24,620 nucleotides of DNA, from positions 1-24,620 of the forward strand of contig DASTCC010000183.1 of assembly GCA_035711465.1 (NCBI GenBank), given 5' to 3'. The notes under the pieces are model-generated. The model saw only the letters and a list, made by a program, of their open reading frames with translations, had not been told where the DNA came from and searched no databases. Every line of letters begins with the position of its first letter. Position 1 is the stretch's first letter. This document shows, in pieces, positions 15,214 through 22,375 of the stretch. The DNA is from DASTCC01 sp035711465 (GTDB lineage: Bacteria > Acidobacteriota > Vicinamibacteria > Vicinamibacterales > SCN-69-37). Both the position numbers and the translations under genes were made by a program.

Positions 15214-17985
15214 TCAGCGCAGCTTCGCTTGCCAGTTGACGATGACCTGCAGCGGCAGGAAATCCGACGGCGGGCTCTGGCGCACCAGAAAACGCTGGCC
15301 GTCAGGCGTGACATCGAAGTCTCGAACGTCCCGCGTCAGAGAGAGCACCAGCTCCGGCGCGCCCGCCACGAAGCCGCCGCCCGCCGGCGCCTGATTGCGG
15401 ACGACGAAGATCGAATTCTGCCGGCTGTAGTACAGCGATCGGCTGTCACGGGACCAGATCGGGTTCCCGCCGCCGCCGGACGACACCATCATTGGGGAGC
15501 CGGGCCGGCCCAGCGGCTGGACGGACAATTCGTTGAACCCGGTGGACGCATTGGCGCCGACCGTCACCAGCCAGTTGCCATCTGGTGAAGCGAGGCTGAC
15601 CGCACGAGGCAGGCCGGTGACGCTCTCATCGACCACACCATCCATCCCGACCACGCGTGTGCCGACCCCGGACGTCGTCACCAGCAGCCGGTTCCCCGGG
15701 AGCCATGCCCAGGGGTAGTCCACCGTGGGCGTGCGGTAGACCAGCTGCGCCGCGCCGCCGCGATCCACATCGAGCCGATAGACGTCCGGGGGACCGTTGC
15801 GATCCCAGCCATACACGATCGACTGACTGTCCGGCGACCAGACGATGTTGGATTCGGAATACTCGTCGTTCGTCAGCCGCGTCATGTTGTTGCTCGCCAG
15901 ATCGCGCAGCCATAGATCGCCGGTCCCCTGGCGCCTGTCGATCTGATAGATGACCGCGCGCCGCCCGTCGGGGGAGATCCTGACCTCGTCGTAGAGACCG
16001 GCCGATCCGAGCCGGCCCACTTCCGCGCCGTTGCGGCCGACCCATACCGGGGCGTCGTCGGGTTCCCTCGCGAAATATGCGATCGTTCCCTCCGCGGCGT
16101 CGAGATTGGAGCGTCCATTGGGCAGGAAGTACGTCGAGCCGTCGGCGATCGCCTTCGGCTCGCCGAACGGCTCACCGCGATCCGCGTTGAACGGCTGCGC
16201 GAAGATCACACCGTCGCGAACGAACAGCAGATGTCCCGCGGCGATCCTGACTATCGATCGGAACGACGCCACGGGCTGCTGGGCCGCGGGCGCCTCGAGC
16301 GACGTCAGGTAGATGCCATCGGGGTTCCCCGAGTCGGCCTTGCGTCCGACGTTCAGGAATCGCCGTCCATCGGGCAGGAACGTCGCGCTGATCGTGAAGA
16401 GGTCGGGCAGGGGCGTGAGCTGGCCAGTGGCGACGTTCAGGATCCGGAGGGTGTCCTGCTGTCTGCCCAGCATCACGCCCGCCGATCCCCAACTGGAGGG
16501 CGTGAAGGGCTCGGACGTCAGCGATCGGACCACGCCGCCGTCGACCCGCACGGCGACGAGGCCTCGCGCGGTATTCACGGCCAGTTCGCGTCCGTCTGGC
16601 GACCACACCACGGTGGCGGTCGCGGTGACGCCGGCGACGGCGAGCGGATCGGCCTGCCGCTGGTCGAGCCGCTTCAGCCACAACCCCATCGCCGAGTCGG
16701 CACGCTGACCGACGAGCGCGATCGTGCGGCCGTCAGGCGACACGGCTGCCTGAGTCAGCGTCGCTCCTGGCACGCCCACCTGAAAGTGCACCGCGCCGTC
16801 ATCGACCGCGGCACTCGCGGCCGGCCGGTTACCGAGCATCCCCAGGGTGCCGAAGTAGCCGCCGAACACGAGGGTTGCGATCGTGACCGCCGCGAGGGGC
16901 CATGCGTAGTGCCGGCGAGGCCGCGGCACTTCCAGGTCGCCGGTTCGAGGCAGGCCCGCCGCGTTCGATGACGTCGAGATGCTCGACAGGTTCACTGCGG
17001 CATCGGCGCCAGCGCTCGACCGCGACGATTCGGTCTCGGCCGAAAGCCACCGCAACTGTCGTGCGATGTCGCTCGCATGCTGCCAGCGATCGTCCGGATC
17101 CTTTTCAAGACAGGTCCGGACGATCCGATCGAGGCCGGCCGGCGCGACGGGCTGGAGCTCCGCGATCGGCGTCGGCTGCCGCTCGAGGATCGCGGCGATC
17201 AGACTCGCCTGTCCCGTGGCGTCGAAGGCTCGCCGGCCCGTCGCCATCTCGTAGATCACGGAGCCGAGGGCAAAGATGTCCGACCTCGCGTCGACCTCCT
17301 TGCCTTCGACCTGCTCCGGCGACATGTACGGCAGCGTCCCGAGGAGCATGCCGACGCCCGTGAGCGGCACCATGCCCGTCATCGTCGCGCCGCCGGCGCC
17401 GGGATCGCGACCCGTCATGCGGGCCAGCCCGAAGTCGAGAACCTTCACGCCCGTACGCGTCAGCATGATGTTCCCGGGCTTCAGATCGCGATGGACGATG
17501 CCGGCCCTGTGCGCAGCGGCCAGGGCCTCGGCCAGTGCGGTCGCGATGCGAAGCGTTTCTTGAACCGGGAGCGCGTGACTGACGTCGGCCGCGCCGACGG
17601 ACTTTCCCGCGCCGCCTGACGACGGTCCTTCGGGCGCCGGCGTCGCCCGCGAGACCGACGGCGTACGCACGGACCCGCGTTCGAGCCTCGCGGCGAGCGT
17701 CTCGCCATCGAGGTACTCCATGACGAGATACGTCACGTCTTCCTGATGGCCGACGTCGAAGATGGCGCAGACATTCGGATGCGAGAACGCCGCCACGGCG
17801 CGCGCCTCGCGCTCGAAGCGCTGGCGCCGGTCGGGATCGGCGGCGTGGTCGTCGAGCAGGACTTTGATGGCTACCATCCGGTCCAGGCGCGTGTCTTTCG
17901 CGCGATAGACCTGGCCCATCCCGCCTTCGCCAATAGGGGCCATCACTTCATAAGGGCCCAGTCGAGTACCTGAGGGAAGCGCCAT
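15214..17985 (-). CDS. Membrane Ser/Thr protein kinase with C-terminal TolB/WD40-like sensor
   Basis: A 923-residue kinase with all catalytic elements: glycine loop GEGGMGQVY (residues 19-27), ATP lysine in VAIKVLL (Lys41), alphaC FEREARAV, catalytic loop HRDLKPGN (Asp167), DFG (184-186) and GTLPYMSPEQ (216-225). An unusual Pro/Ser/Gly-rich insert (about 105-140) lies between the hinge (YLVMEYLDGETL) and helix E. A juxtamembrane Ser-rich segment (about 315-345) precedes one membrane helix (361-384), and the remaining 530 residues form a TolB-like beta-propeller with blades such as AAVSPDGRTIALV, VVWSPDGRELAV and IVWSPDSQSIVYG, ending in VIVNWQAKLR, a tail typical of acidobacterial kinases. 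The propeller is predicted outside the cytoplasm, so it may sense envelope ligands. It is divergent from the isoaspartate methyltransferase gene, 44 bases away. Substrates are unknown. Confidence 0.96.
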   Translation of the reverse strand: MALPSGTRLGPYEVMAPIGEGGMGQVYRAKDTRLDRMVAIKVLLDDHAADPDRRQRFEREARAVAAFSHPNVCAIFDVGHQEDVTYLVMEYLDGETLAARLERGSVRTPSVSRATPAPEGPSSGGAGKSVGAADVSHALPVQETLRIATALAEALAAAHRAGIVHRDLKPGNIMLTRTGVKVLDFGLARMTGRDPGAGGATMTGMVPLTGVGMLLGTLPYMSPEQVEGKEVDARSDIFALGSVIYEMATGRRAFDATGQASLIAAILERQPTPIAELQPVAPAGLDRIVRTCLEKDPDDRWQHASDIARQLRWLSAETESSRSSAGADAAVNLSSISTSSNAAGLPRTGDLEVPRPRRHYAWPLAAVTIATLVFGGYFGTLGMLGNRPAASAAVDDGAVHFQVGVPGATLTQAAVSPDGRTIALVGQRADSAMGLWLKRLDQRQADPLAVAGVTATATVVWSPDGRELAVNTARGLVAVRVDGGVVRSLTSEPFTPSSWGSAGVMLGRQQDTLRILNVATGQLTPLPDLFTISATFLPDGRRFLNVGRKADSGNPDGIYLTSLEAPAAQQPVASFRSIVRIAAGHLLFVRDGVIFAQPFNADRGEPFGEPKAIADGSTYFLPNGRSNLDAAEGTIAYFAREPDDAPVWVGRNGAEVGRLGSAGLYDEVRISPDGRRAVIYQIDRRQGTGDLWLRDLASNNMTRLTNDEYSESNIVWSPDSQSIVYGWDRNGPPDVYRLDVDRGGAAQLVYRTPTVDYPWAWLPGNRLLVTTSGVGTRVVGMDGVVDESVTGLPRAVSLASPDGNWLVTVGANASTGFNELSVQPLGRPGSPMMVSSGGGGNPIWSRDSRSLYYSRQNSIFVVRNQAPAGGGFVAGAPELVLSLTRDVRDFDVTPDGQRFLVRQSPPSDFLPLQVIVNWQAKLR

Positions 17986-17999
17986 CTTGGGGAGACCAG

Positions 18000-18005
18000 A
18001 GTATA
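18000..18005 (-). promoter_or_regulatory. Candidate -10 box for the kinase gene
   Basis: TATACT on the minus strand lies 14 bases upstream of the kinase ATG at 17985, inside the 44-base divergent gap. It matches the sigma70 -10 consensus at five of six positions, but the hexamer 17 bases upstream (ATCCAA) is a poor -35. It would give a 5' leader of only a few bases. Confidence 0.35.
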
Positions 18006-18029
18006 CGGGCGCGGCGGTATCCTTGGATC

Positions 18030-18737
18030 ATGCGGGCAGGCTGGGCGATTGTCCTGCTGGCGTCGGCGACGGCCTGTATCGACGCGGCCTCCGAGCAATC
18101 GCGAGATTCCGTCGATGAGGCAGCGGCGCGAGCTCGGATGGTCGAAACACAGCTCCGTGCCCGCGACATCCGCAACCCGGCCGTGCTCGACGCGATGCGG
18201 CGGGTGCCTCGACACGAGTTCGTTCCGCCGTCTCTCCGCCACCGCGCCTACGAAGACGGCCCCCTGCCGATCGGCGAAGGGCAGACCATCTCGCAGCCCT
18301 ACATCGTCGCTTACATGACTCAGGCGATCGAGCCGGCGAAGATAGATCGCGTGCTCGAGATCGGCACCGGCTCGGGCTACCAGGCGGCGGTACTCGCGGA
18401 GTTGGTGAGCGAGGTCTACACGATTGAAATCGTCCCGAGCCTGGCCGCAAGTGCCGCCGCGACGCTGAAGAAACTCGGATACACGAACATCCATGCGCGC
18501 GAAGGCGACGGCTACGCCGGATGGCCCGACGCCGCGCCATTCGACAAGATCGTGGTCACGGCGGCGCCCGAGAGCATTCCTCAGGCGCTCATCGATCAAC
18601 TCAGGGTCGGCGGCATCATGGCGGTCCCCGTCGGGCGCGGATTCCAGATGATGACCATCGTCCAGAAGACGAACGCGGGCACGATCACGAAAAAAACGAT
18701 GGAAGTGCGGTTCGTGCCGATGATCAAGAAGGACTAG
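18030..18737 (+). CDS. pcm: Exported protein-L-isoaspartate O-methyltransferase
   Basis: A 235-residue PCMT that uses S-adenosylmethionine to methylate L-isoaspartyl residues of damaged proteins, starting their repair. Family landmarks appear in order: MVETQLRARDIRNPAVLDAM, VPRHEFVPP, the substrate-binding TISQPYIVAYMTQA, SAM motif I VLEIGTGSGYQAAVLAEL, YTIEIVPSLA (motif II acid), and FDKIVVTAAPESIPQALIDQL with GGIMAVPVG. The oddity is the N-terminus: MRAGWAIVLLASATAC is a short hydrophobic signal with a cysteine at residue 16 in a weak lipobox (ATAC), then an acidic linker. E. coli Pcm begins directly with the MVxQL region. An exported or lipid-anchored repair enzyme is inferred, although SAM is not expected outside the cytoplasm. 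It is convergent with the small membrane protein and divergent from the kinase. Confidence 0.92.
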   Translation: MRAGWAIVLLASATACIDAASEQSRDSVDEAAARARMVETQLRARDIRNPAVLDAMRRVPRHEFVPPSLRHRAYEDGPLPIGEGQTISQPYIVAYMTQAIEPAKIDRVLEIGTGSGYQAAVLAELVSEVYTIEIVPSLAASAAATLKKLGYTNIHAREGDGYAGWPDAAPFDKIVVTAAPESIPQALIDQLRVGGIMAVPVGRGFQMMTIVQKTNAGTITKKTMEVRFVPMIKKD

Positions 18738-18763
18738 CGGCGCCAGCGTTTCATCGACGCCAC

Positions 18764-19162
18764 TCAGCCGGCCAACACCAGATACCAGCACACTCCGCTC
18801 AGTCCCAGGAACATGACGCCGGCGATGACGAACTCGTGCGCGCGTTCCGGCGCGACACGCATGAAGCCGCGCATCGAGAGCTGAGGCGCGACGAACGCCA
18901 CCGTCCCTTTCACGACCTGGGCCCAGCCGAGCAGCGTCACGACCATCGCGAGCCCGGACCACACGTTGTGAAAGGCGACGATGATCGTGCCGAACCAGAG
19001 CGTGAGAAAGCCGTTCGCGAAGACGCCGGCATGGCCCTTGCTCCGTAGCCACACGAAGAAGTCCACCCACGCGCGCGGCTGGACGATGTGCGACACGGCG
19101 ACGACGAGCGACTGGACGGCGACGAGGAGCTCGATGGATTCCTGCGGCGTCATGAGGCTCAT
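18764..19162 (-). CDS. Small four-helix integral membrane protein, unknown function
   Basis: About 132 residues with four predicted membrane helices: around ELLVAVQSLVVAVSHIV, GVFANGFLTLWFGTIIVAF, GLAMVVTLLGWAQVVKGTVA and HEFVIAGVMFLGLSGVCWYL. Loops carry RAWVDFFVWLRSKGHAG and SMRGFMRVAPERA. No catalytic residues are evident and I do not recognise a named family. ATG 19162 (MSLMTPQESIELL) was chosen because sequence upstream of it in the same frame is Arg/Gly-rich and reads as antisense of greB; ATG 19153 is an alternative, and neither has a clear ribosome binding site. It starts 23 bases after the greB stop on the same strand, so a greB-membrane protein operon is likely. Confidence 0.75.
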   Translation of the reverse strand: MSLMTPQESIELLVAVQSLVVAVSHIVQPRAWVDFFVWLRSKGHAGVFANGFLTLWFGTIIVAFHNVWSGLAMVVTLLGWAQVVKGTVAFVAPQLSMRGFMRVAPERAHEFVIAGVMFLGLSGVCWYLVLAG

Positions 19163-19185
19163 TGTGAGGCCATGACCGGGAGACC

Positions 19186-19770
19186 TCAAACCCTGGGTCC
19201 GGCCTCGGCGCCCGGCGGCTCCCGAAACGGCTCCATGGGGATGGGCGCGTACTCGACGTCGAGGACCTCGAGGTGCTCGGTCTTCTTCGGCGCGCGCAGG
19301 ACGACGCGATCGCCGGGGCTCGATTTCATCAGCGCGCGTGCCAGCGGCGACATCCAGCTGATGTAGCGGCGGTTCAAATCGACCTCGTCGATACCGACGA
19401 TGCAAACGACCTGTTCCTGGCCCGCGCCGTCCTTATAGGTCACGGTCGCCCCGAAGAACACGCGCGTCGCGGCCGACCCCGGACGTGGCGCCGCCGGATC
19501 GACGACCTCCGCCGCGTCGATGCGCCTGGTCAGGAAGCGGATGCGCGAGTCGATCTGGCGCAGGCGGCGCTTGCCATACAGGTAGTCGGCATTCTCGCTG
19601 CGGTCGCCGTTGCCGGCGGCCCACGCCACGACCTGCGTCACTGCCGGCCGCTCGCGATTCATCAGGAAGCGATGCTCGTCCTTCAGCCGCTGCAGCCCCG
19701 CCGGCGTGATGTAGTTCTTCAGCTTCGGGCCGGGCGCGTCACGAACGGGTTCTCGAAGCGGCCTGGGCAT
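19186..19770 (-). CDS. greB: Transcription elongation factor GreB
   Basis: A 194-residue Gre factor that enters the RNA polymerase secondary channel and stimulates cleavage of backtracked RNA. The N-terminal antiparallel coiled coil spans about residues 22-88 (ITPAGLQRLKDEH, ERPAVTQVVAWAAGNGDRSE, NADYLYGKRRLRQIDSRIRF, LTRR). The acidic tip GDRSENADY carries the residues that assist Mg2+ binding at the active site. The FKBP-like C-terminal domain follows (RVFFGATVTYKDGAG, VCIVGIDEVD, RRYISWMSPLARALM, GDRVVLRAP). The pattern RPAVT-x-VxWAAxxGDRSENADYxYxKRRL-x-xID is closer to GreB than GreA. Extra residues at both ends (MPRPLREPVRDAPGP and PPGAEAGPRV) exceed the usual 158-residue length. A shortened copy lies at 11561-11929. 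No strong ribosome binding site precedes ATG 19770. Confidence 0.93.
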   Translation of the reverse strand: MPRPLREPVRDAPGPKLKNYITPAGLQRLKDEHRFLMNRERPAVTQVVAWAAGNGDRSENADYLYGKRRLRQIDSRIRFLTRRIDAAEVVDPAAPRPGSAATRVFFGATVTYKDGAGQEQVVCIVGIDEVDLNRRYISWMSPLARALMKSSPGDRVVLRAPKKTEHLEVLDVEYAPIPMEPFREPPGAEAGPRV

Positions 19771-19811
19771 GTCTCGAACAACATGTTAGGGCGGATCCTG
19801 CCGGCATCGCC

Positions 19812-19910
19812 GGCTTCGGGTGGGTGGTGATGAGTCCCGACGGCCGGATCGTCGCCTACAACTACACACGCGCGCTCGGCACGGTGTGTCAGATCTCCGG
19901 TTTGAAGTAG
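19812..19910 (+). pseudogene. C-terminal stub of a kinase/TolB-type gene
   Basis: The frame reads GFGWVVMSPDGRIVAYNYTR, then ALGTVCQISGLK and a TAG at 19908-19910. 'SPDGK.YAYsY.R.LSDLylVeGLK' is the characteristic last blade and tail of many acidobacterial Ser/Thr kinases and TolB-like proteins. Upstream of 19812 the match stops at the greB start region, so only about 32 codons remain. It could be expressed only as a peptide and is most simply a truncated gene end. The rest of 19771-19957 holds nothing recognised apart from the greB and methyltransferase leaders. Confidence 0.6.
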
Positions 19911-19957
19911 CGTTCGCTGTACCGCGGTATCGTTGGGGCCCGGGTCGAGCCGCGGAG

Positions 19958-21097
19958 ATGACACTGGCCTGCAAGCACATCGGCGTCTGCGGCGGCTGCT
20001 CGCTCATCGCCCCGTACGATGACCAGCTCGCGAGAAAGCGCGCGCGCCTGCAGGATCTGCTCGGCATCGACGTCCCGCCGCTCGCGCCCTCGCCTCGCCA
20101 AACTGCGTTTCGTCAGAAGGCCGCGTTCGCGTTCGCGTCGCCGCCGCGCGGACGGGGCCTGCTGATGGGCCATTACGCGGCCGGATCGCACCGCATCGTG
20201 CCGGTCGACGAGTGCCCGGTTCACAGCGCGCGGGCGAATCGCATCGCCTTTGCCCTGTGCGATCGGCTCGTGCGCGCGAACGTCTCGGCCGCCGACACGC
20301 CGGGCGGCGTCCTGCGCCATCTCGTGGTTCGTACGACGGAGGACGACAGCGAGGCGGTGGCGATGCTGGTGGTGTCGCGGAACGACAAGGCGCTGCGAAC
20401 GCCCGTTCGCGGGCTGCTGGCGTCGGCCGAGGCGCCGGACGGCTTCTCCATCAACGTCAACACGCGGCCCGGCCCGTACATGGTCGGCGAGAACACGATC
20501 AAGATCGCCGGCCGCGGTCACGTGCGCGAACGGGGGGCCGTCGCCACCGGCGGCTCGCACGTCAGCTTTCTGGTCTCGCCCGACGCGTTCTTCCAGACCA
20601 ACGTCGGCGCCGCCCGCACGCTCGTGCAGCTCGTCCTCGAGGGCGTCCCGGAGACCGGCCGGGTGCTCGATCTCTACTGCGGCAGCGGCCTGTTCGCGCT
20701 GCCGCTCGCCCGTCGCGGGGCGACGGTGACGGCCGTCGAGGAAAGCCGCACCGCCATCGCGGACCTCGAGGCAAACGTGAAGCTCAACCGCATCGAGCAC
20801 GGCCGCGTGACCCCAGTGGCCGGCCGTGTCGAAGACGTCATCAGCCGGCTGAGCGGCACGCGCTGGGACGCGGTCGTCCTCGACCCGCCGCGTGACGGCT
20901 GCGCCCCGGGCGTCGTCGCTGCCGTGTTCGAGCGGATCCAGCCGCCGCGCGCCGTCTACGTCTCGTGCAACCCCGAGGTCCTCGCGGAGGACCTGCGGTC
21001 GATCCGGCGATCGGGCTACGCCATCGAGCGCGTGCAGGCCGTCGACATGTTCCCGCACACGGCGCACCTCGAGACGGTCGTGACACTCACGCGCTGA
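19958..21097 (+). CDS. 23S rRNA (uracil-C5)-methyltransferase, RumA/RumB family, without TRAM domain
   Basis: A 379-residue SAM-dependent RNA m5U methyltransferase. The N-terminus carries the iron-sulfur cluster motif CKHIGVCGGC (Cys5, 11 and 14), and the fourth cysteine is probably in VDECPVHS. The central RNA-binding part is followed by the Rossmann methyltransferase: LDLYCGSGLFALPLA (SAM motif I, about residue 235), VTAVEESRTAI, the TrmA-family motif VVLDPPRDGC, and the catalytic cysteine in YVSCNPEVLAEDL, ending with FPHTAHLETVV, whose Glu is the family's proton-abstracting base. The usual N-terminal TRAM domain of RlmD is missing, as in RlmC, so the exact uridine (747 or 1939 of 23S rRNA) is unresolved. 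ATG 19958 was chosen because it places the first cluster cysteine at residue 5; the upstream frame is unrelated. The gene stands alone, convergent with the DUF2911 gene. Confidence 0.9.
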   Translation: MTLACKHIGVCGGCSLIAPYDDQLARKRARLQDLLGIDVPPLAPSPRQTAFRQKAAFAFASPPRGRGLLMGHYAAGSHRIVPVDECPVHSARANRIAFALCDRLVRANVSAADTPGGVLRHLVVRTTEDDSEAVAMLVVSRNDKALRTPVRGLLASAEAPDGFSINVNTRPGPYMVGENTIKIAGRGHVRERGAVATGGSHVSFLVSPDAFFQTNVGAARTLVQLVLEGVPETGRVLDLYCGSGLFALPLARRGATVTAVEESRTAIADLEANVKLNRIEHGRVTPVAGRVEDVISRLSGTRWDAVVLDPPRDGCAPGVVAAVFERIQPPRAVYVSCNPEVLAEDLRSIRRSGYAIERVQAVDMFPHTAHLETVVTLTR

Positions 21098-21099
21098 CG

Positions 21100-21744
21100 C
21101 TACTTCCCGACCGTGAAGTCGATGCTCGCGATCGTCCGGTCCCACGACATGTAGAGGGTGCCGCGGTCCGCCTTCACGTCGGCAAAGCCGATCGTGAACT
21201 GCTCGATCACCATCGGCGACGTCGTCAGACGCATCGGCGCGCGGACGAGGTCGAACTTCGGATCGTAGTTCGTCGAGCCGAGCAGCCGGACCTTGTCGTT
21301 GGCATCGAACTGCGGCTGGATAGGCTGGTTGGTCAGCACGAACGTCCACGCCTGCTCCTTGAGGTCGACGAGCACGTTGTACTCGCCGGGCGGAATCGTC
21401 TTGCCGGCGATGACGAGCGGCGCCTGCGTCAGGAGCCGTGTGGTCTCGTTGGCGCCGGCGCGCCAGAGCGCGCCGCCGGCGGTCACCGTCTGGCCGTAGT
21501 CGGCGCCCGCGCCGAAGATGTTCTCGCGGCCGCGCAGGACCGGACGGCCGTAGTCGACGGTGATCCAGAGGCCGCCGCTGTACTTGCGATCGGCGCCCGT
21601 CCCCGCCCAGCTTCCACTCACTTGGACGGCGGCGCTGCCGCGCGGGCTCGGCGGCAGGTTGACTTCCGCGACCTGAGCGGCGACGACGGCGCTCGCCGCC
21701 ATCGCCACCATCACGACCAATTTCGTCTTGACACTCATGCGCAT
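21100..21744 (-). CDS. Exported DUF2911 family protein
   Basis: A 214-residue secreted protein of the DUF2911 family, whose function is unknown. A signal peptide (MRMSVKTKLVVMVAMAASAVVAAQ) is followed by the family core: YSGGLWITVDYGRPVLRGRE, IFGAGADYGQT, ALWRAGANETTRLLTQAPLV, IAGKTIPPGEYNVLVDLKEQ and AWTFVLTNQP. The 'YxRPxxxGRxIFG ... WRxGANExT ... G..lPAGxY' pattern is diagnostic. The C-terminal half is beta-rich (PMRLTTSPMVIEQFTIGF, GTLYMSWDRTIASIDF). The start at 21744 is fixed by AGGAG (21750-21754) five bases upstream. The upstream reading frame contains no supported start. It is divergent from a class I methyltransferase gene (81-base gap) and its stop lies 3 bases from the stop of the convergent rRNA methyltransferase. 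Confidence 0.87.
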   Translation of the reverse strand: MRMSVKTKLVVMVAMAASAVVAAQVAEVNLPPSPRGSAAVQVSGSWAGTGADRKYSGGLWITVDYGRPVLRGRENIFGAGADYGQTVTAGGALWRAGANETTRLLTQAPLVIAGKTIPPGEYNVLVDLKEQAWTFVLTNQPIQPQFDANDKVRLLGSTNYDPKFDLVRAPMRLTTSPMVIEQFTIGFADVKADRGTLYMSWDRTIASIDFTVGK

Positions 21745-21825
21745 GTCTTCTCCTGCCGAAAATGCTAACCCATCGCCGGCCACGATGATCCCGGCCTCGG
21801 GCGACCCGTCGGGTACAGTCGAACG

Positions 21826-22350
21826 ATGTCTCCCGATGAGGCGCGGGCGCTCATCGCTCATCCGTCGATCGCCAATGGCGGTCCGCAGGTGTGGGCCGAT
21901 CTGGGTTGTGGGGACGGCACGTTCACGGCTGGCCTCGCCTCGCTGCTGCCGGCGGGCAGCACCGTGCATGCGATGGACCACGACGCGCGGGCGCTGTCAC
22001 GGGTGCCGCCGCGGCACCACGACGTCGCGATCGTCACGCACCCCGGCGACTTCACCGTCTTCCCGTGGCCGTTCGCCAACCTCGATGGCGTGCTGATGGC
22101 GAACTCGCTGCACTACGTTCAGGAGCAGGCGGCGTTCCTGAGAAACGTCGTCAGGGCGCTGCGACAGCGGCGCATCCTGCTCGTCGAGTACGACATGACA
22201 CGCGGCAATGCCTGGGTGCCGTATCCGATCGATCGCACGTCGGCCGTCGCATTGTTCCGCTCGATTGGGTTCAGCCGCGCGACGACGCTTGGCCGTCACC
22301 GATCGGTATACCGCCGCGGCGAGATCTATGGGTTGCTGCTGACGGCATAG
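21826..22350 (+). CDS. Class I SAM-dependent methyltransferase
   Basis: A 174-residue soluble methyltransferase of unknown substrate. SAM motif I is VWADLGCGDGTFTAGLASLL, the acidic residue of motif II is in VHAMDHDARAL, and the motif IV region FANLDGVLMANSLHYVQEQA is followed by FLRNVVRALRQRRILLVEYD. These give the standard seven-strand Rossmann order of UbiE/Methyltransf_11-like enzymes, but the C-terminal substrate part is short (SAVALFRSIGFSRATTLGRH), so the protein is a minimal version. ATG 21826 begins the alignable region (SPDEARALIAHP); no strong ribosome binding site is visible. It is divergent from the DUF2911 gene and convergent with the TIM-barrel gene (25 bases between). No pathway genes nearby suggest a substrate. 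Confidence 0.85.
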   Translation: MSPDEARALIAHPSIANGGPQVWADLGCGDGTFTAGLASLLPAGSTVHAMDHDARALSRVPPRHHDVAIVTHPGDFTVFPWPFANLDGVLMANSLHYVQEQAAFLRNVVRALRQRRILLVEYDMTRGNAWVPYPIDRTSAVALFRSIGFSRATTLGRHRSVYRRGEIYGLLLTA

Positions 22351-22375
22351 ATCTCGCGGATCCTTCTTGTCCGGA

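Noticed and set aside
18738..18763. Terminator between pcm and the membrane protein gene
   Set aside because: No clear stem-loop could be drawn in the 26-base convergent gap.
19163..19405. N-terminal extension of the small membrane protein
   Set aside because: This stretch overlaps greB in another frame and is Arg-rich without hydrophobic or conserved features; the first helix follows MSLMTPQ.
19889..21349. A 486-residue minus-strand open frame opposite the rRNA methyltransferase
   Set aside because: Low-information Arg/Asp/Ala composition, antisense to a gene with diagnostic motifs, and overlapping the DUF2911 gene.
21745..21981. N-terminal extension of the DUF2911 protein
   Set aside because: A signal peptide and a good AGGAG support the start at 21744; the extension is antisense to the methyltransferase gene.
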